64,000 nt of DNA from NCBI GenBank assembly GCA_025024175.1, contig QCXZ01000041.1:10845786-10909785 (forward strand), given 5' to 3'. Below the pieces are notes generated by a model. The model worked only from the letters and a program-made list of their open reading frames with translations, searched no databases and was not told where the DNA came from. Made by a program: the position numbers and the translations under genes. The stretch is from Rhyzopertha dominica. Lineage: Eukaryota > Arthropoda > Insecta > Coleoptera > Bostrichidae. Shown here piece after piece: positions 10,901-21,227 of this stretch (position 1 is the first letter of the stretch; the number at the start of each line of letters is the position of its first letter).

Positions 10901-11398
10901 CGATTCGAGCCCGGACATCTCCTGAGGGCGTTCATTCCGGAGCCGGAAGTCGTGTGTTTCCCGAAGTTGTCGAGCATCCCTCCGATCACGATTCCCCCGC
11001 CCGCGCCCCCGCAGATCAGTACGCCGAAGGCGCCCCCTCCTCCGAAGATAGGAGAAGATCAGAAGGAGAAGGAGAGAAAGGCGAAGGAGGAGAAAGAGAA
11101 GAAGGAAATGGAGGAGAAGAAGAAGAAAGCGGAGGAAGAAAAACAAAAGGCCAACGAGTTCAACGCCTCCAACTATCAGATGGAACAGAATATGATGGCT
11201 CAGTACCAGTACGATTATTCCATGATGTACCAGCAGCAGATGTACGATTATTCCCAGAATTTGGATGATGAACTCGTTCCGGAAGATCCCAGCTTGATAC
11301 CACCCCTCGAGCCCCCACCACTGCCGCCTGATGACCCGAATGAGGATTTGGCTATGTTAGGGTTGAGCGCCGATGATATGGCTGTCCAGACGTTTTAG
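4955..11398 (+). CDS. Two-C2H2-finger, RS/coiled-coil nuclear protein (ZNF318/CG9776-like)
   Basis: Exons 4955-5384, 5705-5823, 7060-7755 and 10565-11398 join in frame (all GT..AG) to 692 codons plus stop. Residues 83-105 form a matrin/U1-type finger (C83, C86, H99, H105), and residues 156-178 a second one (C156, C159, H172, H178) in the block WYCKLCDTW. Residues 184-300 carry poly-Lys and a poly-Ser tract, 330-415 a strongly charged Glu/Arg/Lys coiled coil, 416-480 an RS-rich stretch, then Pro-rich and another Lys/Glu coiled segment, ending in PPLPPDD and an acidic tail. This pattern matches nuclear proteins linked to transcription or RNA processing; the ZNF318-type call is from the finger pair and the NPHWE segment after it. 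The frame is open upstream to 4883, so the start could be earlier; the Met at 4955 is the first in-frame one. An out-of-frame ATG at 4908 would make a 19-codon upstream ORF. Confidence 0.8.
5830..6033 (+). mobile_element. 3'-end fragment of the same LINE family as the 0.16-3.8 kb element
   Basis: The segment matches, in opposite orientation, the 3' UTR of the minus-strand element at 160-315. Shared blocks are CACACACAAGC.AAGCTTAAGTGGGT, TTTATTGTACTATG and TTATGTAGTT.A.TAAACCATA, and both end in a TTA/ATT microsatellite. It has only about 190 bp, a classic 5'-truncated insertion, and sits inside intron 2 of the zinc-finger gene in the sense direction. Confidence 0.85.
6034..7059 (+). other. 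Intron 2 remainder, no feature recognised
   Basis: AT-rich intronic sequence ending in a pyrimidine-rich acceptor at 7058-7059. No ORF, RNA gene or clear repeat structure was found in it. Confidence 0.5.
8060..8600. mobile_element. Fold-back (long inverted repeat) element in intron 3
   Basis: Two arms of roughly 240 bp are inverted copies. The left arm includes AAGTACAAAATTCGTTCTAA, GAGAGGCTAGAAAACGATACC, GTGCGTGATGTAGAAAACCA and CTTGCAAGTTTTA. The right arm carries their complements between about 8410 and 8600. The arms almost meet around 8345, where GCAGATTACTT/AAGTAATCTGC pairs. No protein is encoded. The structure would form a long hairpin in pre-mRNA. It is probably a non-autonomous DNA transposon (MITE/fold-back); the family is not recognised. 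Confidence 0.75.
8969..9579. mobile_element. 611-bp element with terminal inverted repeats
   Basis: The left end CTATTAGGCTTTTTA (8969) is matched by its complement TAAAAAGCCTAATAG at 9565-9579. A weaker inverted similarity continues inward (ACGTGACTTTTGGAACGACTGCC against ACGTCATCCAATATGGCGTCC). The interior has no credible gene. The edges lack an obvious target duplication. It is probably a non-autonomous DNA element inserted in intron 3. Confidence 0.6.
9582..9660. repeat. Dispersed repeat end (CCCAGTTGCACAAA type)
   Basis: The segment begins CCCAGTTGCACAAA and continues with CATGGTAACGCTGAATTTTAAG. A related segment lies inverted at 47150-47290 (CCAGTTGCACAAAAG, then CCATGGTAACCACGAATTTTAAG on the minus strand). 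Two diverged copies in one window indicate a dispersed repeat; the family name is not known to me. Confidence 0.55.
9866..10472. repeat. Pair of 80-bp direct repeats around a small TIR element
   Basis: The block TTTGAAATAAA.AAGTGTTTCCCAAGAC...TTTAAT.GAAAATATTTT occurs at 9866-9948 and again at 10394-10472. Between them AACTACAGCCCCATCTAAA (about 10109) is roughly the complement of a block ending GGTGGGGCTATAGTT (about 10360-10375), suggesting a small inverted-repeat element of about 270 bp. No gene is present. It could be a local duplication or the flanks of an insertion. Confidence 0.45.
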
Positions 11399-11675
11399 GT
11401 AAATACTGTTTGTGCGGTGGATGTGAGAAGAATGCTTCTAGAATGTTTCGAATTTGTCATAGTTTTGTAACGTTCATTACTGTTGGCTGGGTATGTATTT
11501 TTACCCAACTGCTTCAGAAACACTTCGTTTTTAGTTTTTTTTAGATGTTACTGAAATTCCCACCCTGTATTAAAAACCACTGGGAGATATAGTTGTAACA
11601 ATCACAATTTTGTTTATCATATCGACTGTCCTCTGTATTTGTAGTTTAGTTAGGGAACAAATCTGTTTTATGTCC

Positions 11676-11681
11676 AATAAA
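11676..11681 (+). terminator. AATAAA poly(A) signal of the zinc-finger gene
   Basis: AATAAA occurs 278 nt after the stop codon, followed by a T-rich stretch (TGTTTTTATTTG). It is the first canonical signal downstream and on the coding strand, so it is the likely 3' end of the zinc-finger transcript. Confidence 0.65.
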
Positions 11682-11900
11682 TTTTTGAACAAATGTAGCT
11701 GTTTTTATTTGAAGAATTTATATGGTGGAAAATGTGTCCGTATCTACAGGATCTGGGAACGAAGTAAGTAATTTTGAAACAACTACAAAGTATCTAGTGG
11801 CAGTTTTTTTTTTAAATAACTTAGATAGACCTTTGTCTATGTGTACTACCAAAACTTGTGCTCAGTTCTACAGATGTATCGTACACTATGCCATATTTAT

Positions 11901-14348
11901 ACAGGGTCGCTACAAAGTAGGGTACCAGCAGGATATTTCAGGTTCTGTTTGACCGATTTTTCTGGAATTGTGCATGTGCCTATGGGTAATTAAAATGCAT
12001 TTTCTGGAATTTTTTTAATTTCGTGTCAGCTCTCGTTTCCGAGACATGGACGCAAGTTGCAGTTTTTAAAATGGCAAAAGGGGTCTATGGGCACCTCATT
12101 GAAAAGGATATTTTTTCCTGATTTTAAAAATGTATCACACTTGTACAATTTATTGCTTCTGAGTTGAGAAAAGTGATAACAAACTTGGGTCTTGCAAAAA
12201 ACTTCGGGATGAAAACCATATTCATTATCGCTAAGTAAGAACAAAAACTGCAGGTGTCTCCATTTTCCTCGTGACTGGTAATAATTTTCTTTCACTTTGT
12301 TATTTGCAATCACAATGCCTCAGTTAACTAACTGAACATGATCAAATCGAACTTTTGAGGATGATTGGTTATGGAGATAGAAGGCGAAGTTATTCGGAAG
12401 TAGTTGCACTCTACAATGCAATTCATGAAGATCGTGAACCAATTGCCAGATCAACAGTTATTAAAACACTGCAATGTTTTGACAAAACCAGCGGTGTTAA
12501 AAATTGTTAAAAACCACAGGTTGCTACAAAAGAGGAAAGTAGTTTGAATGTCTTTTTAAATATGCAAGAGAATCCCAAGTGTTCCGTACAACATCGTGCT
12601 CTCACTCACCATACTGGCAAAATATCTGTTCAGAAAATTTTGAAAAAAGAAAAGTTTCATCCATACAAAATTCACTTATTACAAGAACTGAGCGAAGATA
12701 ATTTCAATCGTAGGATAAAATTTTGGAAAACTGCTATGAACATGATTAAGTTAGAAACATTTTAAATTGGATTATGTTTTCTGATGAAGCGACTTTGTGC
12801 CTCAATGGTAATGGGAATAGACATAATTGCAGATATTGCTCATACACAAATCCACATTGGATGGAACAAGTCCACACACAAAACCCTCAAAAGTGATATT
12901 ATCGGTGAGCACATTATTGGGCCTTTTCTCATGGATGAAAATTTGAATGCTGTTAAGTATTTACAGAACTTATTCGCCTGTTCCTTAATCGTGAAAATGC
13001 TGTACATCCTAAATAGATATGGTTTCAACAAGATGGTGCACCATCCCATTTTGCTGTCAACATTAGTGGATATTTGAATGTGATATTTCCAGACAGATGG
13101 ATTGGTAGTCACGGAGCGATAGAATTCCCAGCATGTTCCCCTGATCTGACGCCACCTGATTTTTTTTCTGGGGAGTATCTGAAAAATCATATTTATGCTG
13201 ATCGGCTACATAATGCAGAAGATGTAAAAGGACGAATCAGGGCAGAAATTCAGAACTTACCTCCAAATATGTTACCAAGAAGATTAGAAAACTTTTACTC
13301 AAGGCTGCATTACTGCCAGGAAGTAAATTGGGAACATTTTATTTTTGGATACCTGATTTGTAATGTGGTATTAAACTTTGCAGGGTTTGTTACGTGCTTG
13401 GATCCAAAAATAATAAATACGACTCTTGAGTTTATCTCGCGGTTTATTGAGAGTATGTACAAAAAACTTGAGAACCTGACAATCTCGTTGCCGAGCTAAG
13501 ACTAACTATGAATAATATGTACAATGCTTACAAACTAGGTAAAAACGATAGTGGGGTTAGTACAGAAATAACTGGGAAATCCCGAGCCCTTTGTCGGCGA
13601 GTTTTAGTGAGATAAGGGCAGTAAGCACAGTGCGAAGTATGAATTTTAAATGAGCAAGATGGTTAGTTTAGTTTATTGCGGAAACGTGCAGAATAGAAAG
13701 CAATAGATAAAGTCTATAGATAGAAATAGAGGTTTTGTCGGCAGGTATAGTAAATTGGAAGGCGGATTAGTCGGCATGCAAAGAATTAGGAAAAACCCGG
13801 TGTAAGATGTCAAATAGAAAGGAAGGCATAGAATTTTACAAGTACAGTATATACATTTAAATTATGAAATAACAAATTACTAATATTTACACCTTAATTC
13901 GCGAATATATACATATGTGTGACGGATGTCACCACAGTAATAAATTGATCAAACTAGACGAAAATTATCAGCAGTCAAGCAAAAATTGTATTACCTGGCT
14001 TTTTTGTCCATTTTAACGATAAAGAAAATTGTTCTCTTTCTTTTCGTTCTTTGTCAGGCTCAATTATTGTAGTTACACTTTTCTCAACTCAGAAGCAATA
14101 AATTGTACAAATATGATACAATTTTGATATCAGGAAAAAATATCCTTTTCAATGATGTGCCTATTGACCCCCCCTTCCCGTTTAAAAAAATGCAACTTGC
14201 GCCTATATCTCGGAATCTAGAGCTGACAGAGTTCAAAAAATTACAGAAAATGTATTTCAATTACCCATAGCCCTGTGCACAATTTCATAAAAATTGGTCA
14301 AACAGAACCTGAAATATTCTGCTGGTTCATACTTTGTAGCGATGCTGT
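11901..14348 (+). mobile_element. DNA transposon with ~270-bp inverted ends (IS630/Tc1/mariner-like), dead
   Basis: The left end ACAGGGTCGCTACAAAGTA (11901) matches, inverted, the right end ACAGCATCGCTACAAAGTA (14348). Similarity continues inward to about 12175 and 14080 (for example TTTCAGGTTCTGTTTGACC, CGCAAGTTGCA, TTGTACAATTTATTGCTTCTGAGTTGAGAAAAG). Both sides are flanked by ATATTTAT (11893-11900 and 14349-14356). It can also be read as a TA flank with ends CAGGG. The interior carries a broken transposase (12315-13340) and about 750 bp without a recognisable gene. It separates the zinc-finger gene from TUT1. Confidence 0.8.
12315..13340 (+). pseudogene. Broken transposase with DUF4817-like N-terminus and DDE-type core
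   Basis: Frames on the plus strand give an N-terminal helix-turn-helix-like part (starting MPQLTN, then MIGYGDRRRSYSEVVALYNA), a linker region (12544-12765), then near 13020-13330 the catalytic-domain signature WFQQDGAPSHFAVN..YLN..FPDRWIG, PACSPDLTPPDFF and YLKNHIYA. These are hallmarks of the transposase family common in insects and related to Tc1/mariner enzymes. Several stops and at least two frame shifts (near 12330, 12508, 12760-13000) inactivate it. It sits centrally between the inverted ends, so it is the element's own former transposase. Confidence 0.8.
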
Positions 14349-14519
14349 ATATTTATGGTCAACATAATCGGTTGCTGACGAATCAACATCTGTTTATGTA
14401 ATAAAATTTAATGAGTTATTTGCAGAAATAGTAATATTATTATATATATTAATAAATAACAATTTTGGCGACTTTCTATTTAAAAAAGCAGAGTAGCTAA
14501 TAAAGAATGAAACTCGGAA

Positions 14520-14525
14520 TTTATT
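14520..14525 (-). terminator. AATAAA poly(A) signal of TUT1
   Basis: TTTATT on the plus strand reads AATAAA on the minus strand, about 145 nt past the TUT1 stop codon. It is the nearest canonical signal on that strand. Confidence 0.6.
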
Positions 14526-14669
14526 TTTAATCCCTAGATTTCAATTTACTAAATAAGAACCAACAGTGGAACAGAAGCTTCCATTTACAAGAAAACATCT
14601 GGTTCTGTAATGGAGATGTGATGAAAAAAATAAACAGCTTCAGTGTTCAACATATATTTTCATTAAAAC

Positions 14670-17600
14670 TTAATTATTTACAGTCTGACATTCTTTATGC
14701 AATTCCCGTGTATAAACATCAAACCAATGTGGCACCTTACTCGCCAAAAATGTACACAACGTCTTGAAAGGATGTTTTTCTCCTTTCGTCCTTTCCATNA
14801 AAAAGAAAACTTNTGCTGGGTCCTTCTGTAAGCTACAGACTAAATTAAACTCAACAAAGTTGTCCGTCACAGTCAACTTTTCTAATATCGCACCGCACAC
14901 AAAATCAGTCAATGCGACTTCCCTATCCAAAAGTTTTGCCTCAGGTGGAAGATTTAATTTTGCGTCCCTCGCCATGGCTTTTCGCGGTTCCCACAGATTG
15001 AATTTTGTAGTACACTGGAAAGTTACAGTGTCAACCACATCTGTGTCATGCACATCAACTTGTTCATTGAGCTTTTGGAATTTGCTAGAAACGTCAGATG
15101 GATTGCACATTTTAATATTGAATTTTAGTATTTTCTTTAACACGTCTTGCACAAAATTGACGACAAGGTCGTACCATGCTTTTCGGATGTTCTCTTTCGA
15201 TTTAGTTTCGATTTTTTTATGTAGGTGGTACAAGTATACTGACATGGGGAAACCGAATGTTCTCGAATTGTCTGTGATCGTATATTTCTGCAAAGCGGCA
15301 TAGTTTGGAGTATTCTTAAGTACATTGTAGAGTAAGTCTGATTCATTAGTGTGGAAAATTTCGACAGCCGTTTTACAGTGGATTATGAAATCTTCCAAAA
15401 TTTTTGTTGATACTCCACACGTTGTGTTTCGGTTAAGTTCGAACGGATCTTGTAAGCAAACCGCTGTCTCTACTCGTAGAGGATACGAATTCGCAACGTT
15501 CGTTTTGTACCTTTCGTAAAGTGGTGGCAGATCTGCAGTTTCAAAAAAATCAGTTTTAGCCATAACACCACCCGTAAATGGACAAATAACATCCATTACA
15601 AAATCAAATTTTGAATAATAGTCAAAAAAACCCGAAATGATACTATTGGGCGTAGCATTTCTTATCGCCTCATCACAAAAATTTTCCACAGGTTTAAATC
15701 CTCCATTCCAACCCTCCTGCATATTTACACATCGTGGATCCTCCTGCAACACATGGACCGGTGGGAAAAAATACGGCGCTTGCTGCAGATAAAAAATGAA
15801 CATCATCGCGAGGGAGTAATTTGAAAACCGATTTGGTCCGCTGAGCTCCTTAACTTTCGCCCACAGTTTCAAACTGATCATGATCGAAGTCAGCCTTGGA
15901 TCCAACGAAAGGTAGTAGGTTATCAGTTTCGAATTGAGCACCCCCAGCATGTTCTTGAAGTTGAAATCGCAACTGATACGCGTCGGCACATGAACGCACT
16001 TCACAATTGGGGTGTTCGCCTTCGGAATACTAACTACGTTCGTGAAGAGTCGTGACTTATACAACGCCTTCTTCGATCTGTTTAAGACAGTCGTGGTTGG
16101 CACCGTTCGATCTCTGTATGACAGCAGAACGTAGGCGTCCACGTCGCTCGTTGTGAAGCACAGCCCCGTTATGGTCGAACCGAAAGGGTGGACACTGCAT
16201 CCGGGAAGTACTTCGTTCAAGACGTGCTCTAAATCACGGCACAGCCAAACGTAATTCTGTACGACAGTTGTGAAGTTCGGACGTATATATTCTAATACTA
16301 ATTGCAATTCTGTGGTGAGATCAGGTAGGCCCCTTAGGCATTCAATGATGTTACTGAAATCTTCGGGTGGCACTTCTATTGCTGGAAATTAAACATAACA
16401 CATTTTGACATCAAGTAAAAAAAATCAGTAAGTGCTACAGGATGTTTTATTAAATTACAGTACAACTACCATAGTCAGGACTGGAGGTGCACATTTTTTA
16501 TATTGAATACCGATAAATTATTTTAAAATCGATATTTCGGTATTTTGAATAAAATACACTTAAATTTATATGTAAATTAAGTAATAATTTATTTTGCATT
16601 TACATATTTGTGCCCTATATTAAAAGATAGATTAAATGTGAAATACTACTGCGTTGTGTGGTTCTTTGCACTACATATACATAAATCAAAGTTGCAAATT
16701 TTCCCCAGAATTCTCAAATGAAAGTGAACCTCATATTAAAATATGTTAAGCTGGAGGCTATAACGGTCATAGTATGTTTAAGTCCAAGTAATTTAGGCTA
16801 TGTCGACCAGCAAAGTTATACACAAAGGGTACTATTTTTTCTTTATGCTGAGCTTTCCAATTTAATTAAGTTCTTCTTCAGAGCATCTACAATTGGGTAT
16901 TTGCCATGTATTTATATTTTATTAAATTGCATATTAATGGGTAGCATCTAATCCACAAACAGCTGTGACAGCTTATAAATTCGAAAAAATTGATCGTAAG
17001 GTGTATTTTTAATATTAAAAATGTGAATATTTAAAGGGACCGCCAAAACGCGAACATACTGGCCGTGACGTCAGGACTCTTGTAAATGGCCGCTTGTTTA
17101 CATCTGGGGCCAGCGCGTCACGCGTCAGCCTCAGCCCGTCAATTTATCAGTTTGTTGTTTGCGTTCATTTTGTGACAAGCGAATTAAAATACACCAAGAA
17201 AAAGGGAAATACTTATGAATTATGACTTCTGAAGGCATGTTCATTGTTATGGAATTTGTGTACAACGACAAGTGGTTCAACGCGGCGGAGATGAGGAACG
17301 TAAAAGCAAAAGCAACAGCATAAGTGAACTTTTTATCAAACTAACGTATCATTGATAATTTGATCACAGTGGGTTGTTGGAAACATACTATTTGTAAACA
17401 TAAAAATGTAAGAATCAAAAATGTACCCTAAACTTAACATTTATTTTAGAGGTCAGAATAAATATAAATTGCCATTTATTTTCTGGGCTCTTGCGGCTCG
17501 TTTCCGGTCTGGCTAAGTCGAATATATGGGGAACAACGTCGTTCTTTATTATAACATTTCCCTCTATCAATTTATAAAACGCATATAATTTTTCATATCC

Positions 17601-20600
17601 TCTTGAAGCTATAACAAAATGGAAACTGAATGGTAAACACTAATAACCCCGAAAAGAATAATAAAACTTACAGTAAGAATTAAGATGATCTTCACAACAG
17701 AAAAACAAACTTTGCGATTTCGGCATATCACGTCTAGGGGCCTTAAACAACTTTTTCATACGTTGATAATCTCGAGGAACGGTTACAAAAATTTTGTTAG
17801 CTGTACTGACTGAAGTACTTTTATAACCATGTACAAAACAACACTTGTTTTGTTTTCCATACATAATAGATGCTTGTAAAACTACACAAATCACTTTATG
17901 GTGCGACCTCTTACACCGTCCTTTCAATAAACACACACAAAAGCTTTTCCAGTACAAGAATGATACTACACCATTAAACAGCACGCTCCTCGGTAATGTT
18001 TACATGACACTTGACGTCACGAGTTGAATAACCTTGGATAGAAGCGTTTTGGCGGTGACTCCTAAGATTCGAATTTCAGACCTGAAATTCTCTACCTACA
18101 AATATTTTTTTGTTTTCCTTTAACATGGCGTACGGTATATATACACTTCAAGATTCATTTTACGTAATTTTCAAAAAAAGTGATAATACCCAATTAACAT
18201 TTAATTAATACAACGAACTATATGGAACCTTACACTTACAAAAATTTGAGGCTAGGTGTAAGTGATAAATTTGTGCAACAGTGTATTTTTATTAAACATA
18301 AGTTTTAAACCATAAATAACTTGTGTCAAATAAAATTAATTAATTTGTTTCTCATGCTATTTCCTTTGTTTACTAAATTAAAATAAAAAACACCAACAAA
18401 ATTCAAATCCAATGTAATTTACTGTCTAAAATGTAACACTTTTAATAGCATATATATAGGTCAAACATCTCAGTGAGTAAAAAACAGAATATCGTTACAC
18501 AAAAGTGATATTTCCAAGAAAAGAGACCGATGTGCGTTAGCCACACAATAGATTGGGATGGGGTAAAAATATTGGATACAGAAATTAATACTAATAAAAG
18601 ACTAATCTTGGAAATATACCACATCAACCAAAATTAATAATATCATGGATAAAAAATCGGACACAACAATTAAGCACTATCTACACCTATCTGTTATCAA
18701 AAAATTAATTAATTTTATTTGACATTAGTCATTTATGGTTTAAAACTTATGTTTCGTAAAAATACTGTTGTACATATTTATCACTTACACCTAGCCTCAA
18801 ATTTCTCTATTATAAGGTTCCATATAATTTGTTGTATTAATTAAATGTTAATTTAAAAAGAGTACCCTCTGTGTACAGCTTTACAGGTCGACATACCCTG
18901 AATTACTGAAAATATACATCAGCACTTATCCACTACATAAATCATAAAAATAGTAAATGTATAACTTCTATTAAACTTCATAGATTATCTTTCTTGCCAA
19001 CAGTCAAATCAAAGGTAATTATATGAAATCTTTGTGTTCGCCGATGTACTTTAACAGTTGCTTAAATCCTTCTTGAAAAATTTGGAATACATAAATANAT
19101 ACGTACATAAGAATTTAGGATGGCAATGCCATCTGTCAGCATTACACTGACATGATGACAAAGCCACCTAGCTGCCTTAACGGGTACTACTTCCTAAAGG
19201 AAGTGTAGACAGCACAGCATAGACATGCATTTTAAAATATGAACATGTTTGTGTTGTGATTTTTTTTTGCATTAATACTTGTTAAAATAACTGTGTTCGA
19301 TGGAAAACGTGTGACATGGTGACAGAGCTGTTAAGTAGAGTGAGATTTGAATCATTTTTATAAATATGGTTTTTGATCTATGATTTAAATACTCGTGTAA
19401 ATTATTTTTGAACTTCTATTTAAAATAGGATTCAAATTATTTTTAAAAGATTTTAATCTTTTTAAAAAGTATTGTTGAAATCTTGATTACAATAAGATTT
19501 ACACATCTAATTGCTTTATTTTTATAAATTAGTGATCACCAATAGAACAATTTTTGATTTGTAGTTCAATAATCAAAAACACAAACATTTGAAAGTTAAG
19601 CCTGTTAATTAACCAAACAGTTTTCCACTTACTTTGACCACTGTTGACGATTCTTGGTTTCACTGACAGCAACCTATCCATAAGTATATGCGTCACAGAG
19701 AGGACTTTTTGGGCAACTTCAACATTTGCATATTCCACAATCAAAAATTTCCTGTTAGCACCTAAATGATGGAAAACAATGTCTCCAAACTTGGAAAAGT
19801 ATCTTAAAATCTCTTCTATGGGTGTTTTAAAATGGAAACCTGTAAAAACATCATTATTGAGCAGAGATGTAATTTTGTCCACTAAATTTGGTTTTGTTCA
19901 GTCCACTGGACAAAACCGTCTAGTACTAAACCAAACGTCTAAAACCGGACAAAACCAAAGTTGTAGTAAAACTGTTGTTGTCTGTTCTTGTTAAAGTGAT
20001 TGATGAATTTTTGCCACTTCTTATAAAATATCAGCTAAAAGAAGACCCATTTTCTAAAAGCTTTTTTGATAATTATTCTAGCGAAAATGACGCCAATACA
20101 GTGATGGGAGGCAATATCTAAGATTATAAAAATTAATCCAAAATTTTTTGAATTTGGTTTGCACTTACAAAGATCTATTGCATCTTCTGCATCAATGGAA
20201 AAAATCTATTCCAATTTTAGTTTCATCCGGAACAAGTCAAGAAATAAACTTGCCTTCAGAGAGCAACCAAACGTGTGCAATTACAAACTGCTTAACATGA
20301 AAATTAATGAACAACAACTAAACTCGGATGGAGAATATTAGTGTTTTTTATATAAAAATAAATAGAGAATAAAAAATATTTAACATTATGTTATATTAAC
20401 ATTGTGTTAAGTAGGAAGATGCTTTTAATGCTTTTGTTAAAAAAAGTTTCTTTGGAAAAATATGTTTTGGTCAAAGACAGGTGTATTAATTTGAAACCAT
20501 CCATTTTTGTCCGGTTTTATCCAGAAAACTGATTTTATCCTAGACGAAAAAACTGCCAAAATCGTCCGGTTTTGTCCGCAGTGACCTAAATTAGCCAACC

Positions 20601-21172
20601 CTGTTAATGAGTATATTTTCTACATCGTATCCAATTTTATGTTGCAGAAAAGACCACTTTTCAAAAAATGGATTTTCACACTTTGTCTTATTTTACAACA
20701 TGTACTGTTCTTTGTATATTGTGTAGTGTCACTCCTTTCCTCTGTTTGGCAGTTCAGTCAGCCTTCTACCTATCTCCTCATACAACTTTGCCTCACCTCG
20801 GTTGGAACATTTAAACTATGCATAAGAAAGGTGTACGTGACGCTATGGAACATACAAAGAACACTGCATATAAATATAATCCCAAACCCCCTAAAATTAC
20901 TTGAATATGATGTAAAATATGATACTTATATGACTTTCATAACATTAGCTCAAAATTCGCGAGTAACAAATGTCATTTCAACCTTTTTAAACAGTATCAT
21001 ACCATTACATACCTGTAACATACACGCTGCGTTTTTCTTTTTGATCCTTAGAATTATTCACTTTTTTCAGTCGTGCCTGATGTTTTTTACCATTAATGTG
21101 GCTCTCCATAACAAGTACATTGCCCACATCAATTTGACATAGCTCACACACAGTATTCTTCTTGCCATCCAT
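14670..21172 (-). CDS. TUT1: U6 snRNA terminal uridylyltransferase / Star-PAP (TUT1)
   Basis: Exons on the minus strand: 21172-21013, 19839-19633 and 16381-14670, joining in frame to 692 codons. Exon 1 gives a U1-type C2H2 finger (C9, C12, H25, H31), exon 2 an RRM (about residues 50-118), and exon 3 the nucleotidyltransferase and PAP-associated domains. Catalytic signature: G190-S191 followed by D202 and D204 (SDVDAYV), with the third carboxylate D261 in RISCDFNFK. Finger-RRM-polymerase order is diagnostic of TUT1, which oligouridylates U6 snRNA in the nucleus and can polyadenylate selected mRNAs. Two N bases at about 14799 and 14813 leave two residues near the C-terminus unknown. The large introns hold THAP, Penelope-like and hAT remnants. 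Its ATG lies only 55 nt after the TPT1 stop, on the same strand. Confidence 0.92.
16382..17035 (-). other. TUT1 intron 2, acceptor-proximal part
   Basis: AT-rich sequence following the TTTCCAG acceptor (minus strand) at 16382. No ORF or repeat with clear structure was recognised before the THAP element. Confidence 0.5.
17036..18062 (-). mobile_element. ~1-kb TIR element carrying a THAP-domain gene
   Basis: Left-end sequence ACCGCCAAAACGC...GTGACGTCA (17039-17075) is matched inverted by TGACGTCAC...GCGTTTTGGCGGT (18014-18056). Arms of about 60-70 bp also share TTGTTTACAT/ATGTTTACAT. The sole coding region is the THAP ORF at 17640-17984. No catalytic domain is present, so this is a non-autonomous derivative inserted in TUT1 intron 2. 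THAP domains are the DNA-binding module of P-element-type and related transposases. Confidence 0.7.
17640..17984 (-). CDS. THAP-domain protein, transposon-derived fragment
   Basis: The 114-residue minus-strand ORF contains, after an internal Met (SIMYGKQ), a THAP-like module: a KCCFVHG start with the first Cys pair, then IFVTVPRD (position of the F-x-x-P motif), QRMKKLFKAPRRD, and the closing Cys-x-x-His in FFCCEDHL. The residues upstream of that Met look like read-through of non-coding sequence. It lies between inverted ends and lacks any nuclease domain. It may be expressed or dead; the ORF itself is open. Confidence 0.6.
   Translation of the reverse strand: MLFNGVVSFLYWKSFCVCLLKGRCKRSHHKVICVVLQASIMYGKQNKCCFVHGYKSTSVSTANKIFVTVPRDYQRMKKLFKAPRRDMPKSQSLFFCCEDHLNSYCKFYYSFRGY
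18192..18856 (+). mobile_element. Penelope-like element remnant with inverted flanking arms
   Basis: Arms of about 160 bp at 18192-18350 and 18697-18856 are inverted copies (shared blocks ACGAA.TATATGGAACCTTA, GCTAGGTGTAAGTGATAAAT and ACATAAGTTTTAAACCATAAAT). Between them the plus strand encodes a decayed GIY-YIG endonuclease: IYIGQTSQ near 18455, KNRISLHKSDI near 18490, then GVKILDTEINTNKRLILEIYHI near 18560-18625. That order is the C-terminal nuclease of Penelope-like retroelements, which often carry terminal repeats in inverted orientation. The reverse transcriptase part is missing. Confidence 0.7.
19090..19215 (-). repeat. Dispersed repeat, copy A
   Basis: On the minus strand this segment reads CACTTCCTTTAGGA, GGTGGCTTTGT, then GTCAGTGTAATGCTGACAGATGGCATTGC. 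A closely matching copy lies on the plus strand at 54395-54515. Neither encodes protein. In copy B it follows a LINE RT fragment in the same orientation, so it may be a LINE 3' end or a SINE. Confidence 0.7.
20020..20608 (+). mobile_element. hAT-type transposon remnant (dimerisation region and right end)
   Basis: The ORF at 20159-20341 encodes HLQRSIASSASMEKIYSNFSF followed by KSRNKLAF, resembling the hAT C-terminal dimerisation domain (ASSASMER.FS.FG.....LRNRL pattern). The segment ends in TTAGCCAACCCTG at about 20594-20606, which read inward is CAGGGTTGGCTAA, a hAT-like terminus. The left part of the transposase is missing. The stretch 19880-19980 holds GGACAAAACC motifs repeated near 20505-20580, suggesting it belongs to the same element. 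It lies in TUT1 intron 1. Confidence 0.6.
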
Positions 21173-21227
21173 TTTTTAAAACGTCAAATTTTGTTCTTAA
21201 ATCCAAATGTCAAAAGCGTCAAATACA
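21173..21227 (-). promoter_or_regulatory. 55-nt spacer between TPT1 stop and TUT1 start
   Basis: This short AT-rich gap is all that separates the two genes. It has no canonical AATAAA for TPT1 (only AATAAT at its edge) and no TATA box. TUT1's promoter must therefore overlap TPT1 coding sequence, or the two share a transcript. Confidence 0.5.

Noticed and set aside
20639..21142. 167-codon plus-strand ORF
   Set aside because: It is antisense to TUT1 exon 1 and adjoining intron and shows no motif or codon bias.
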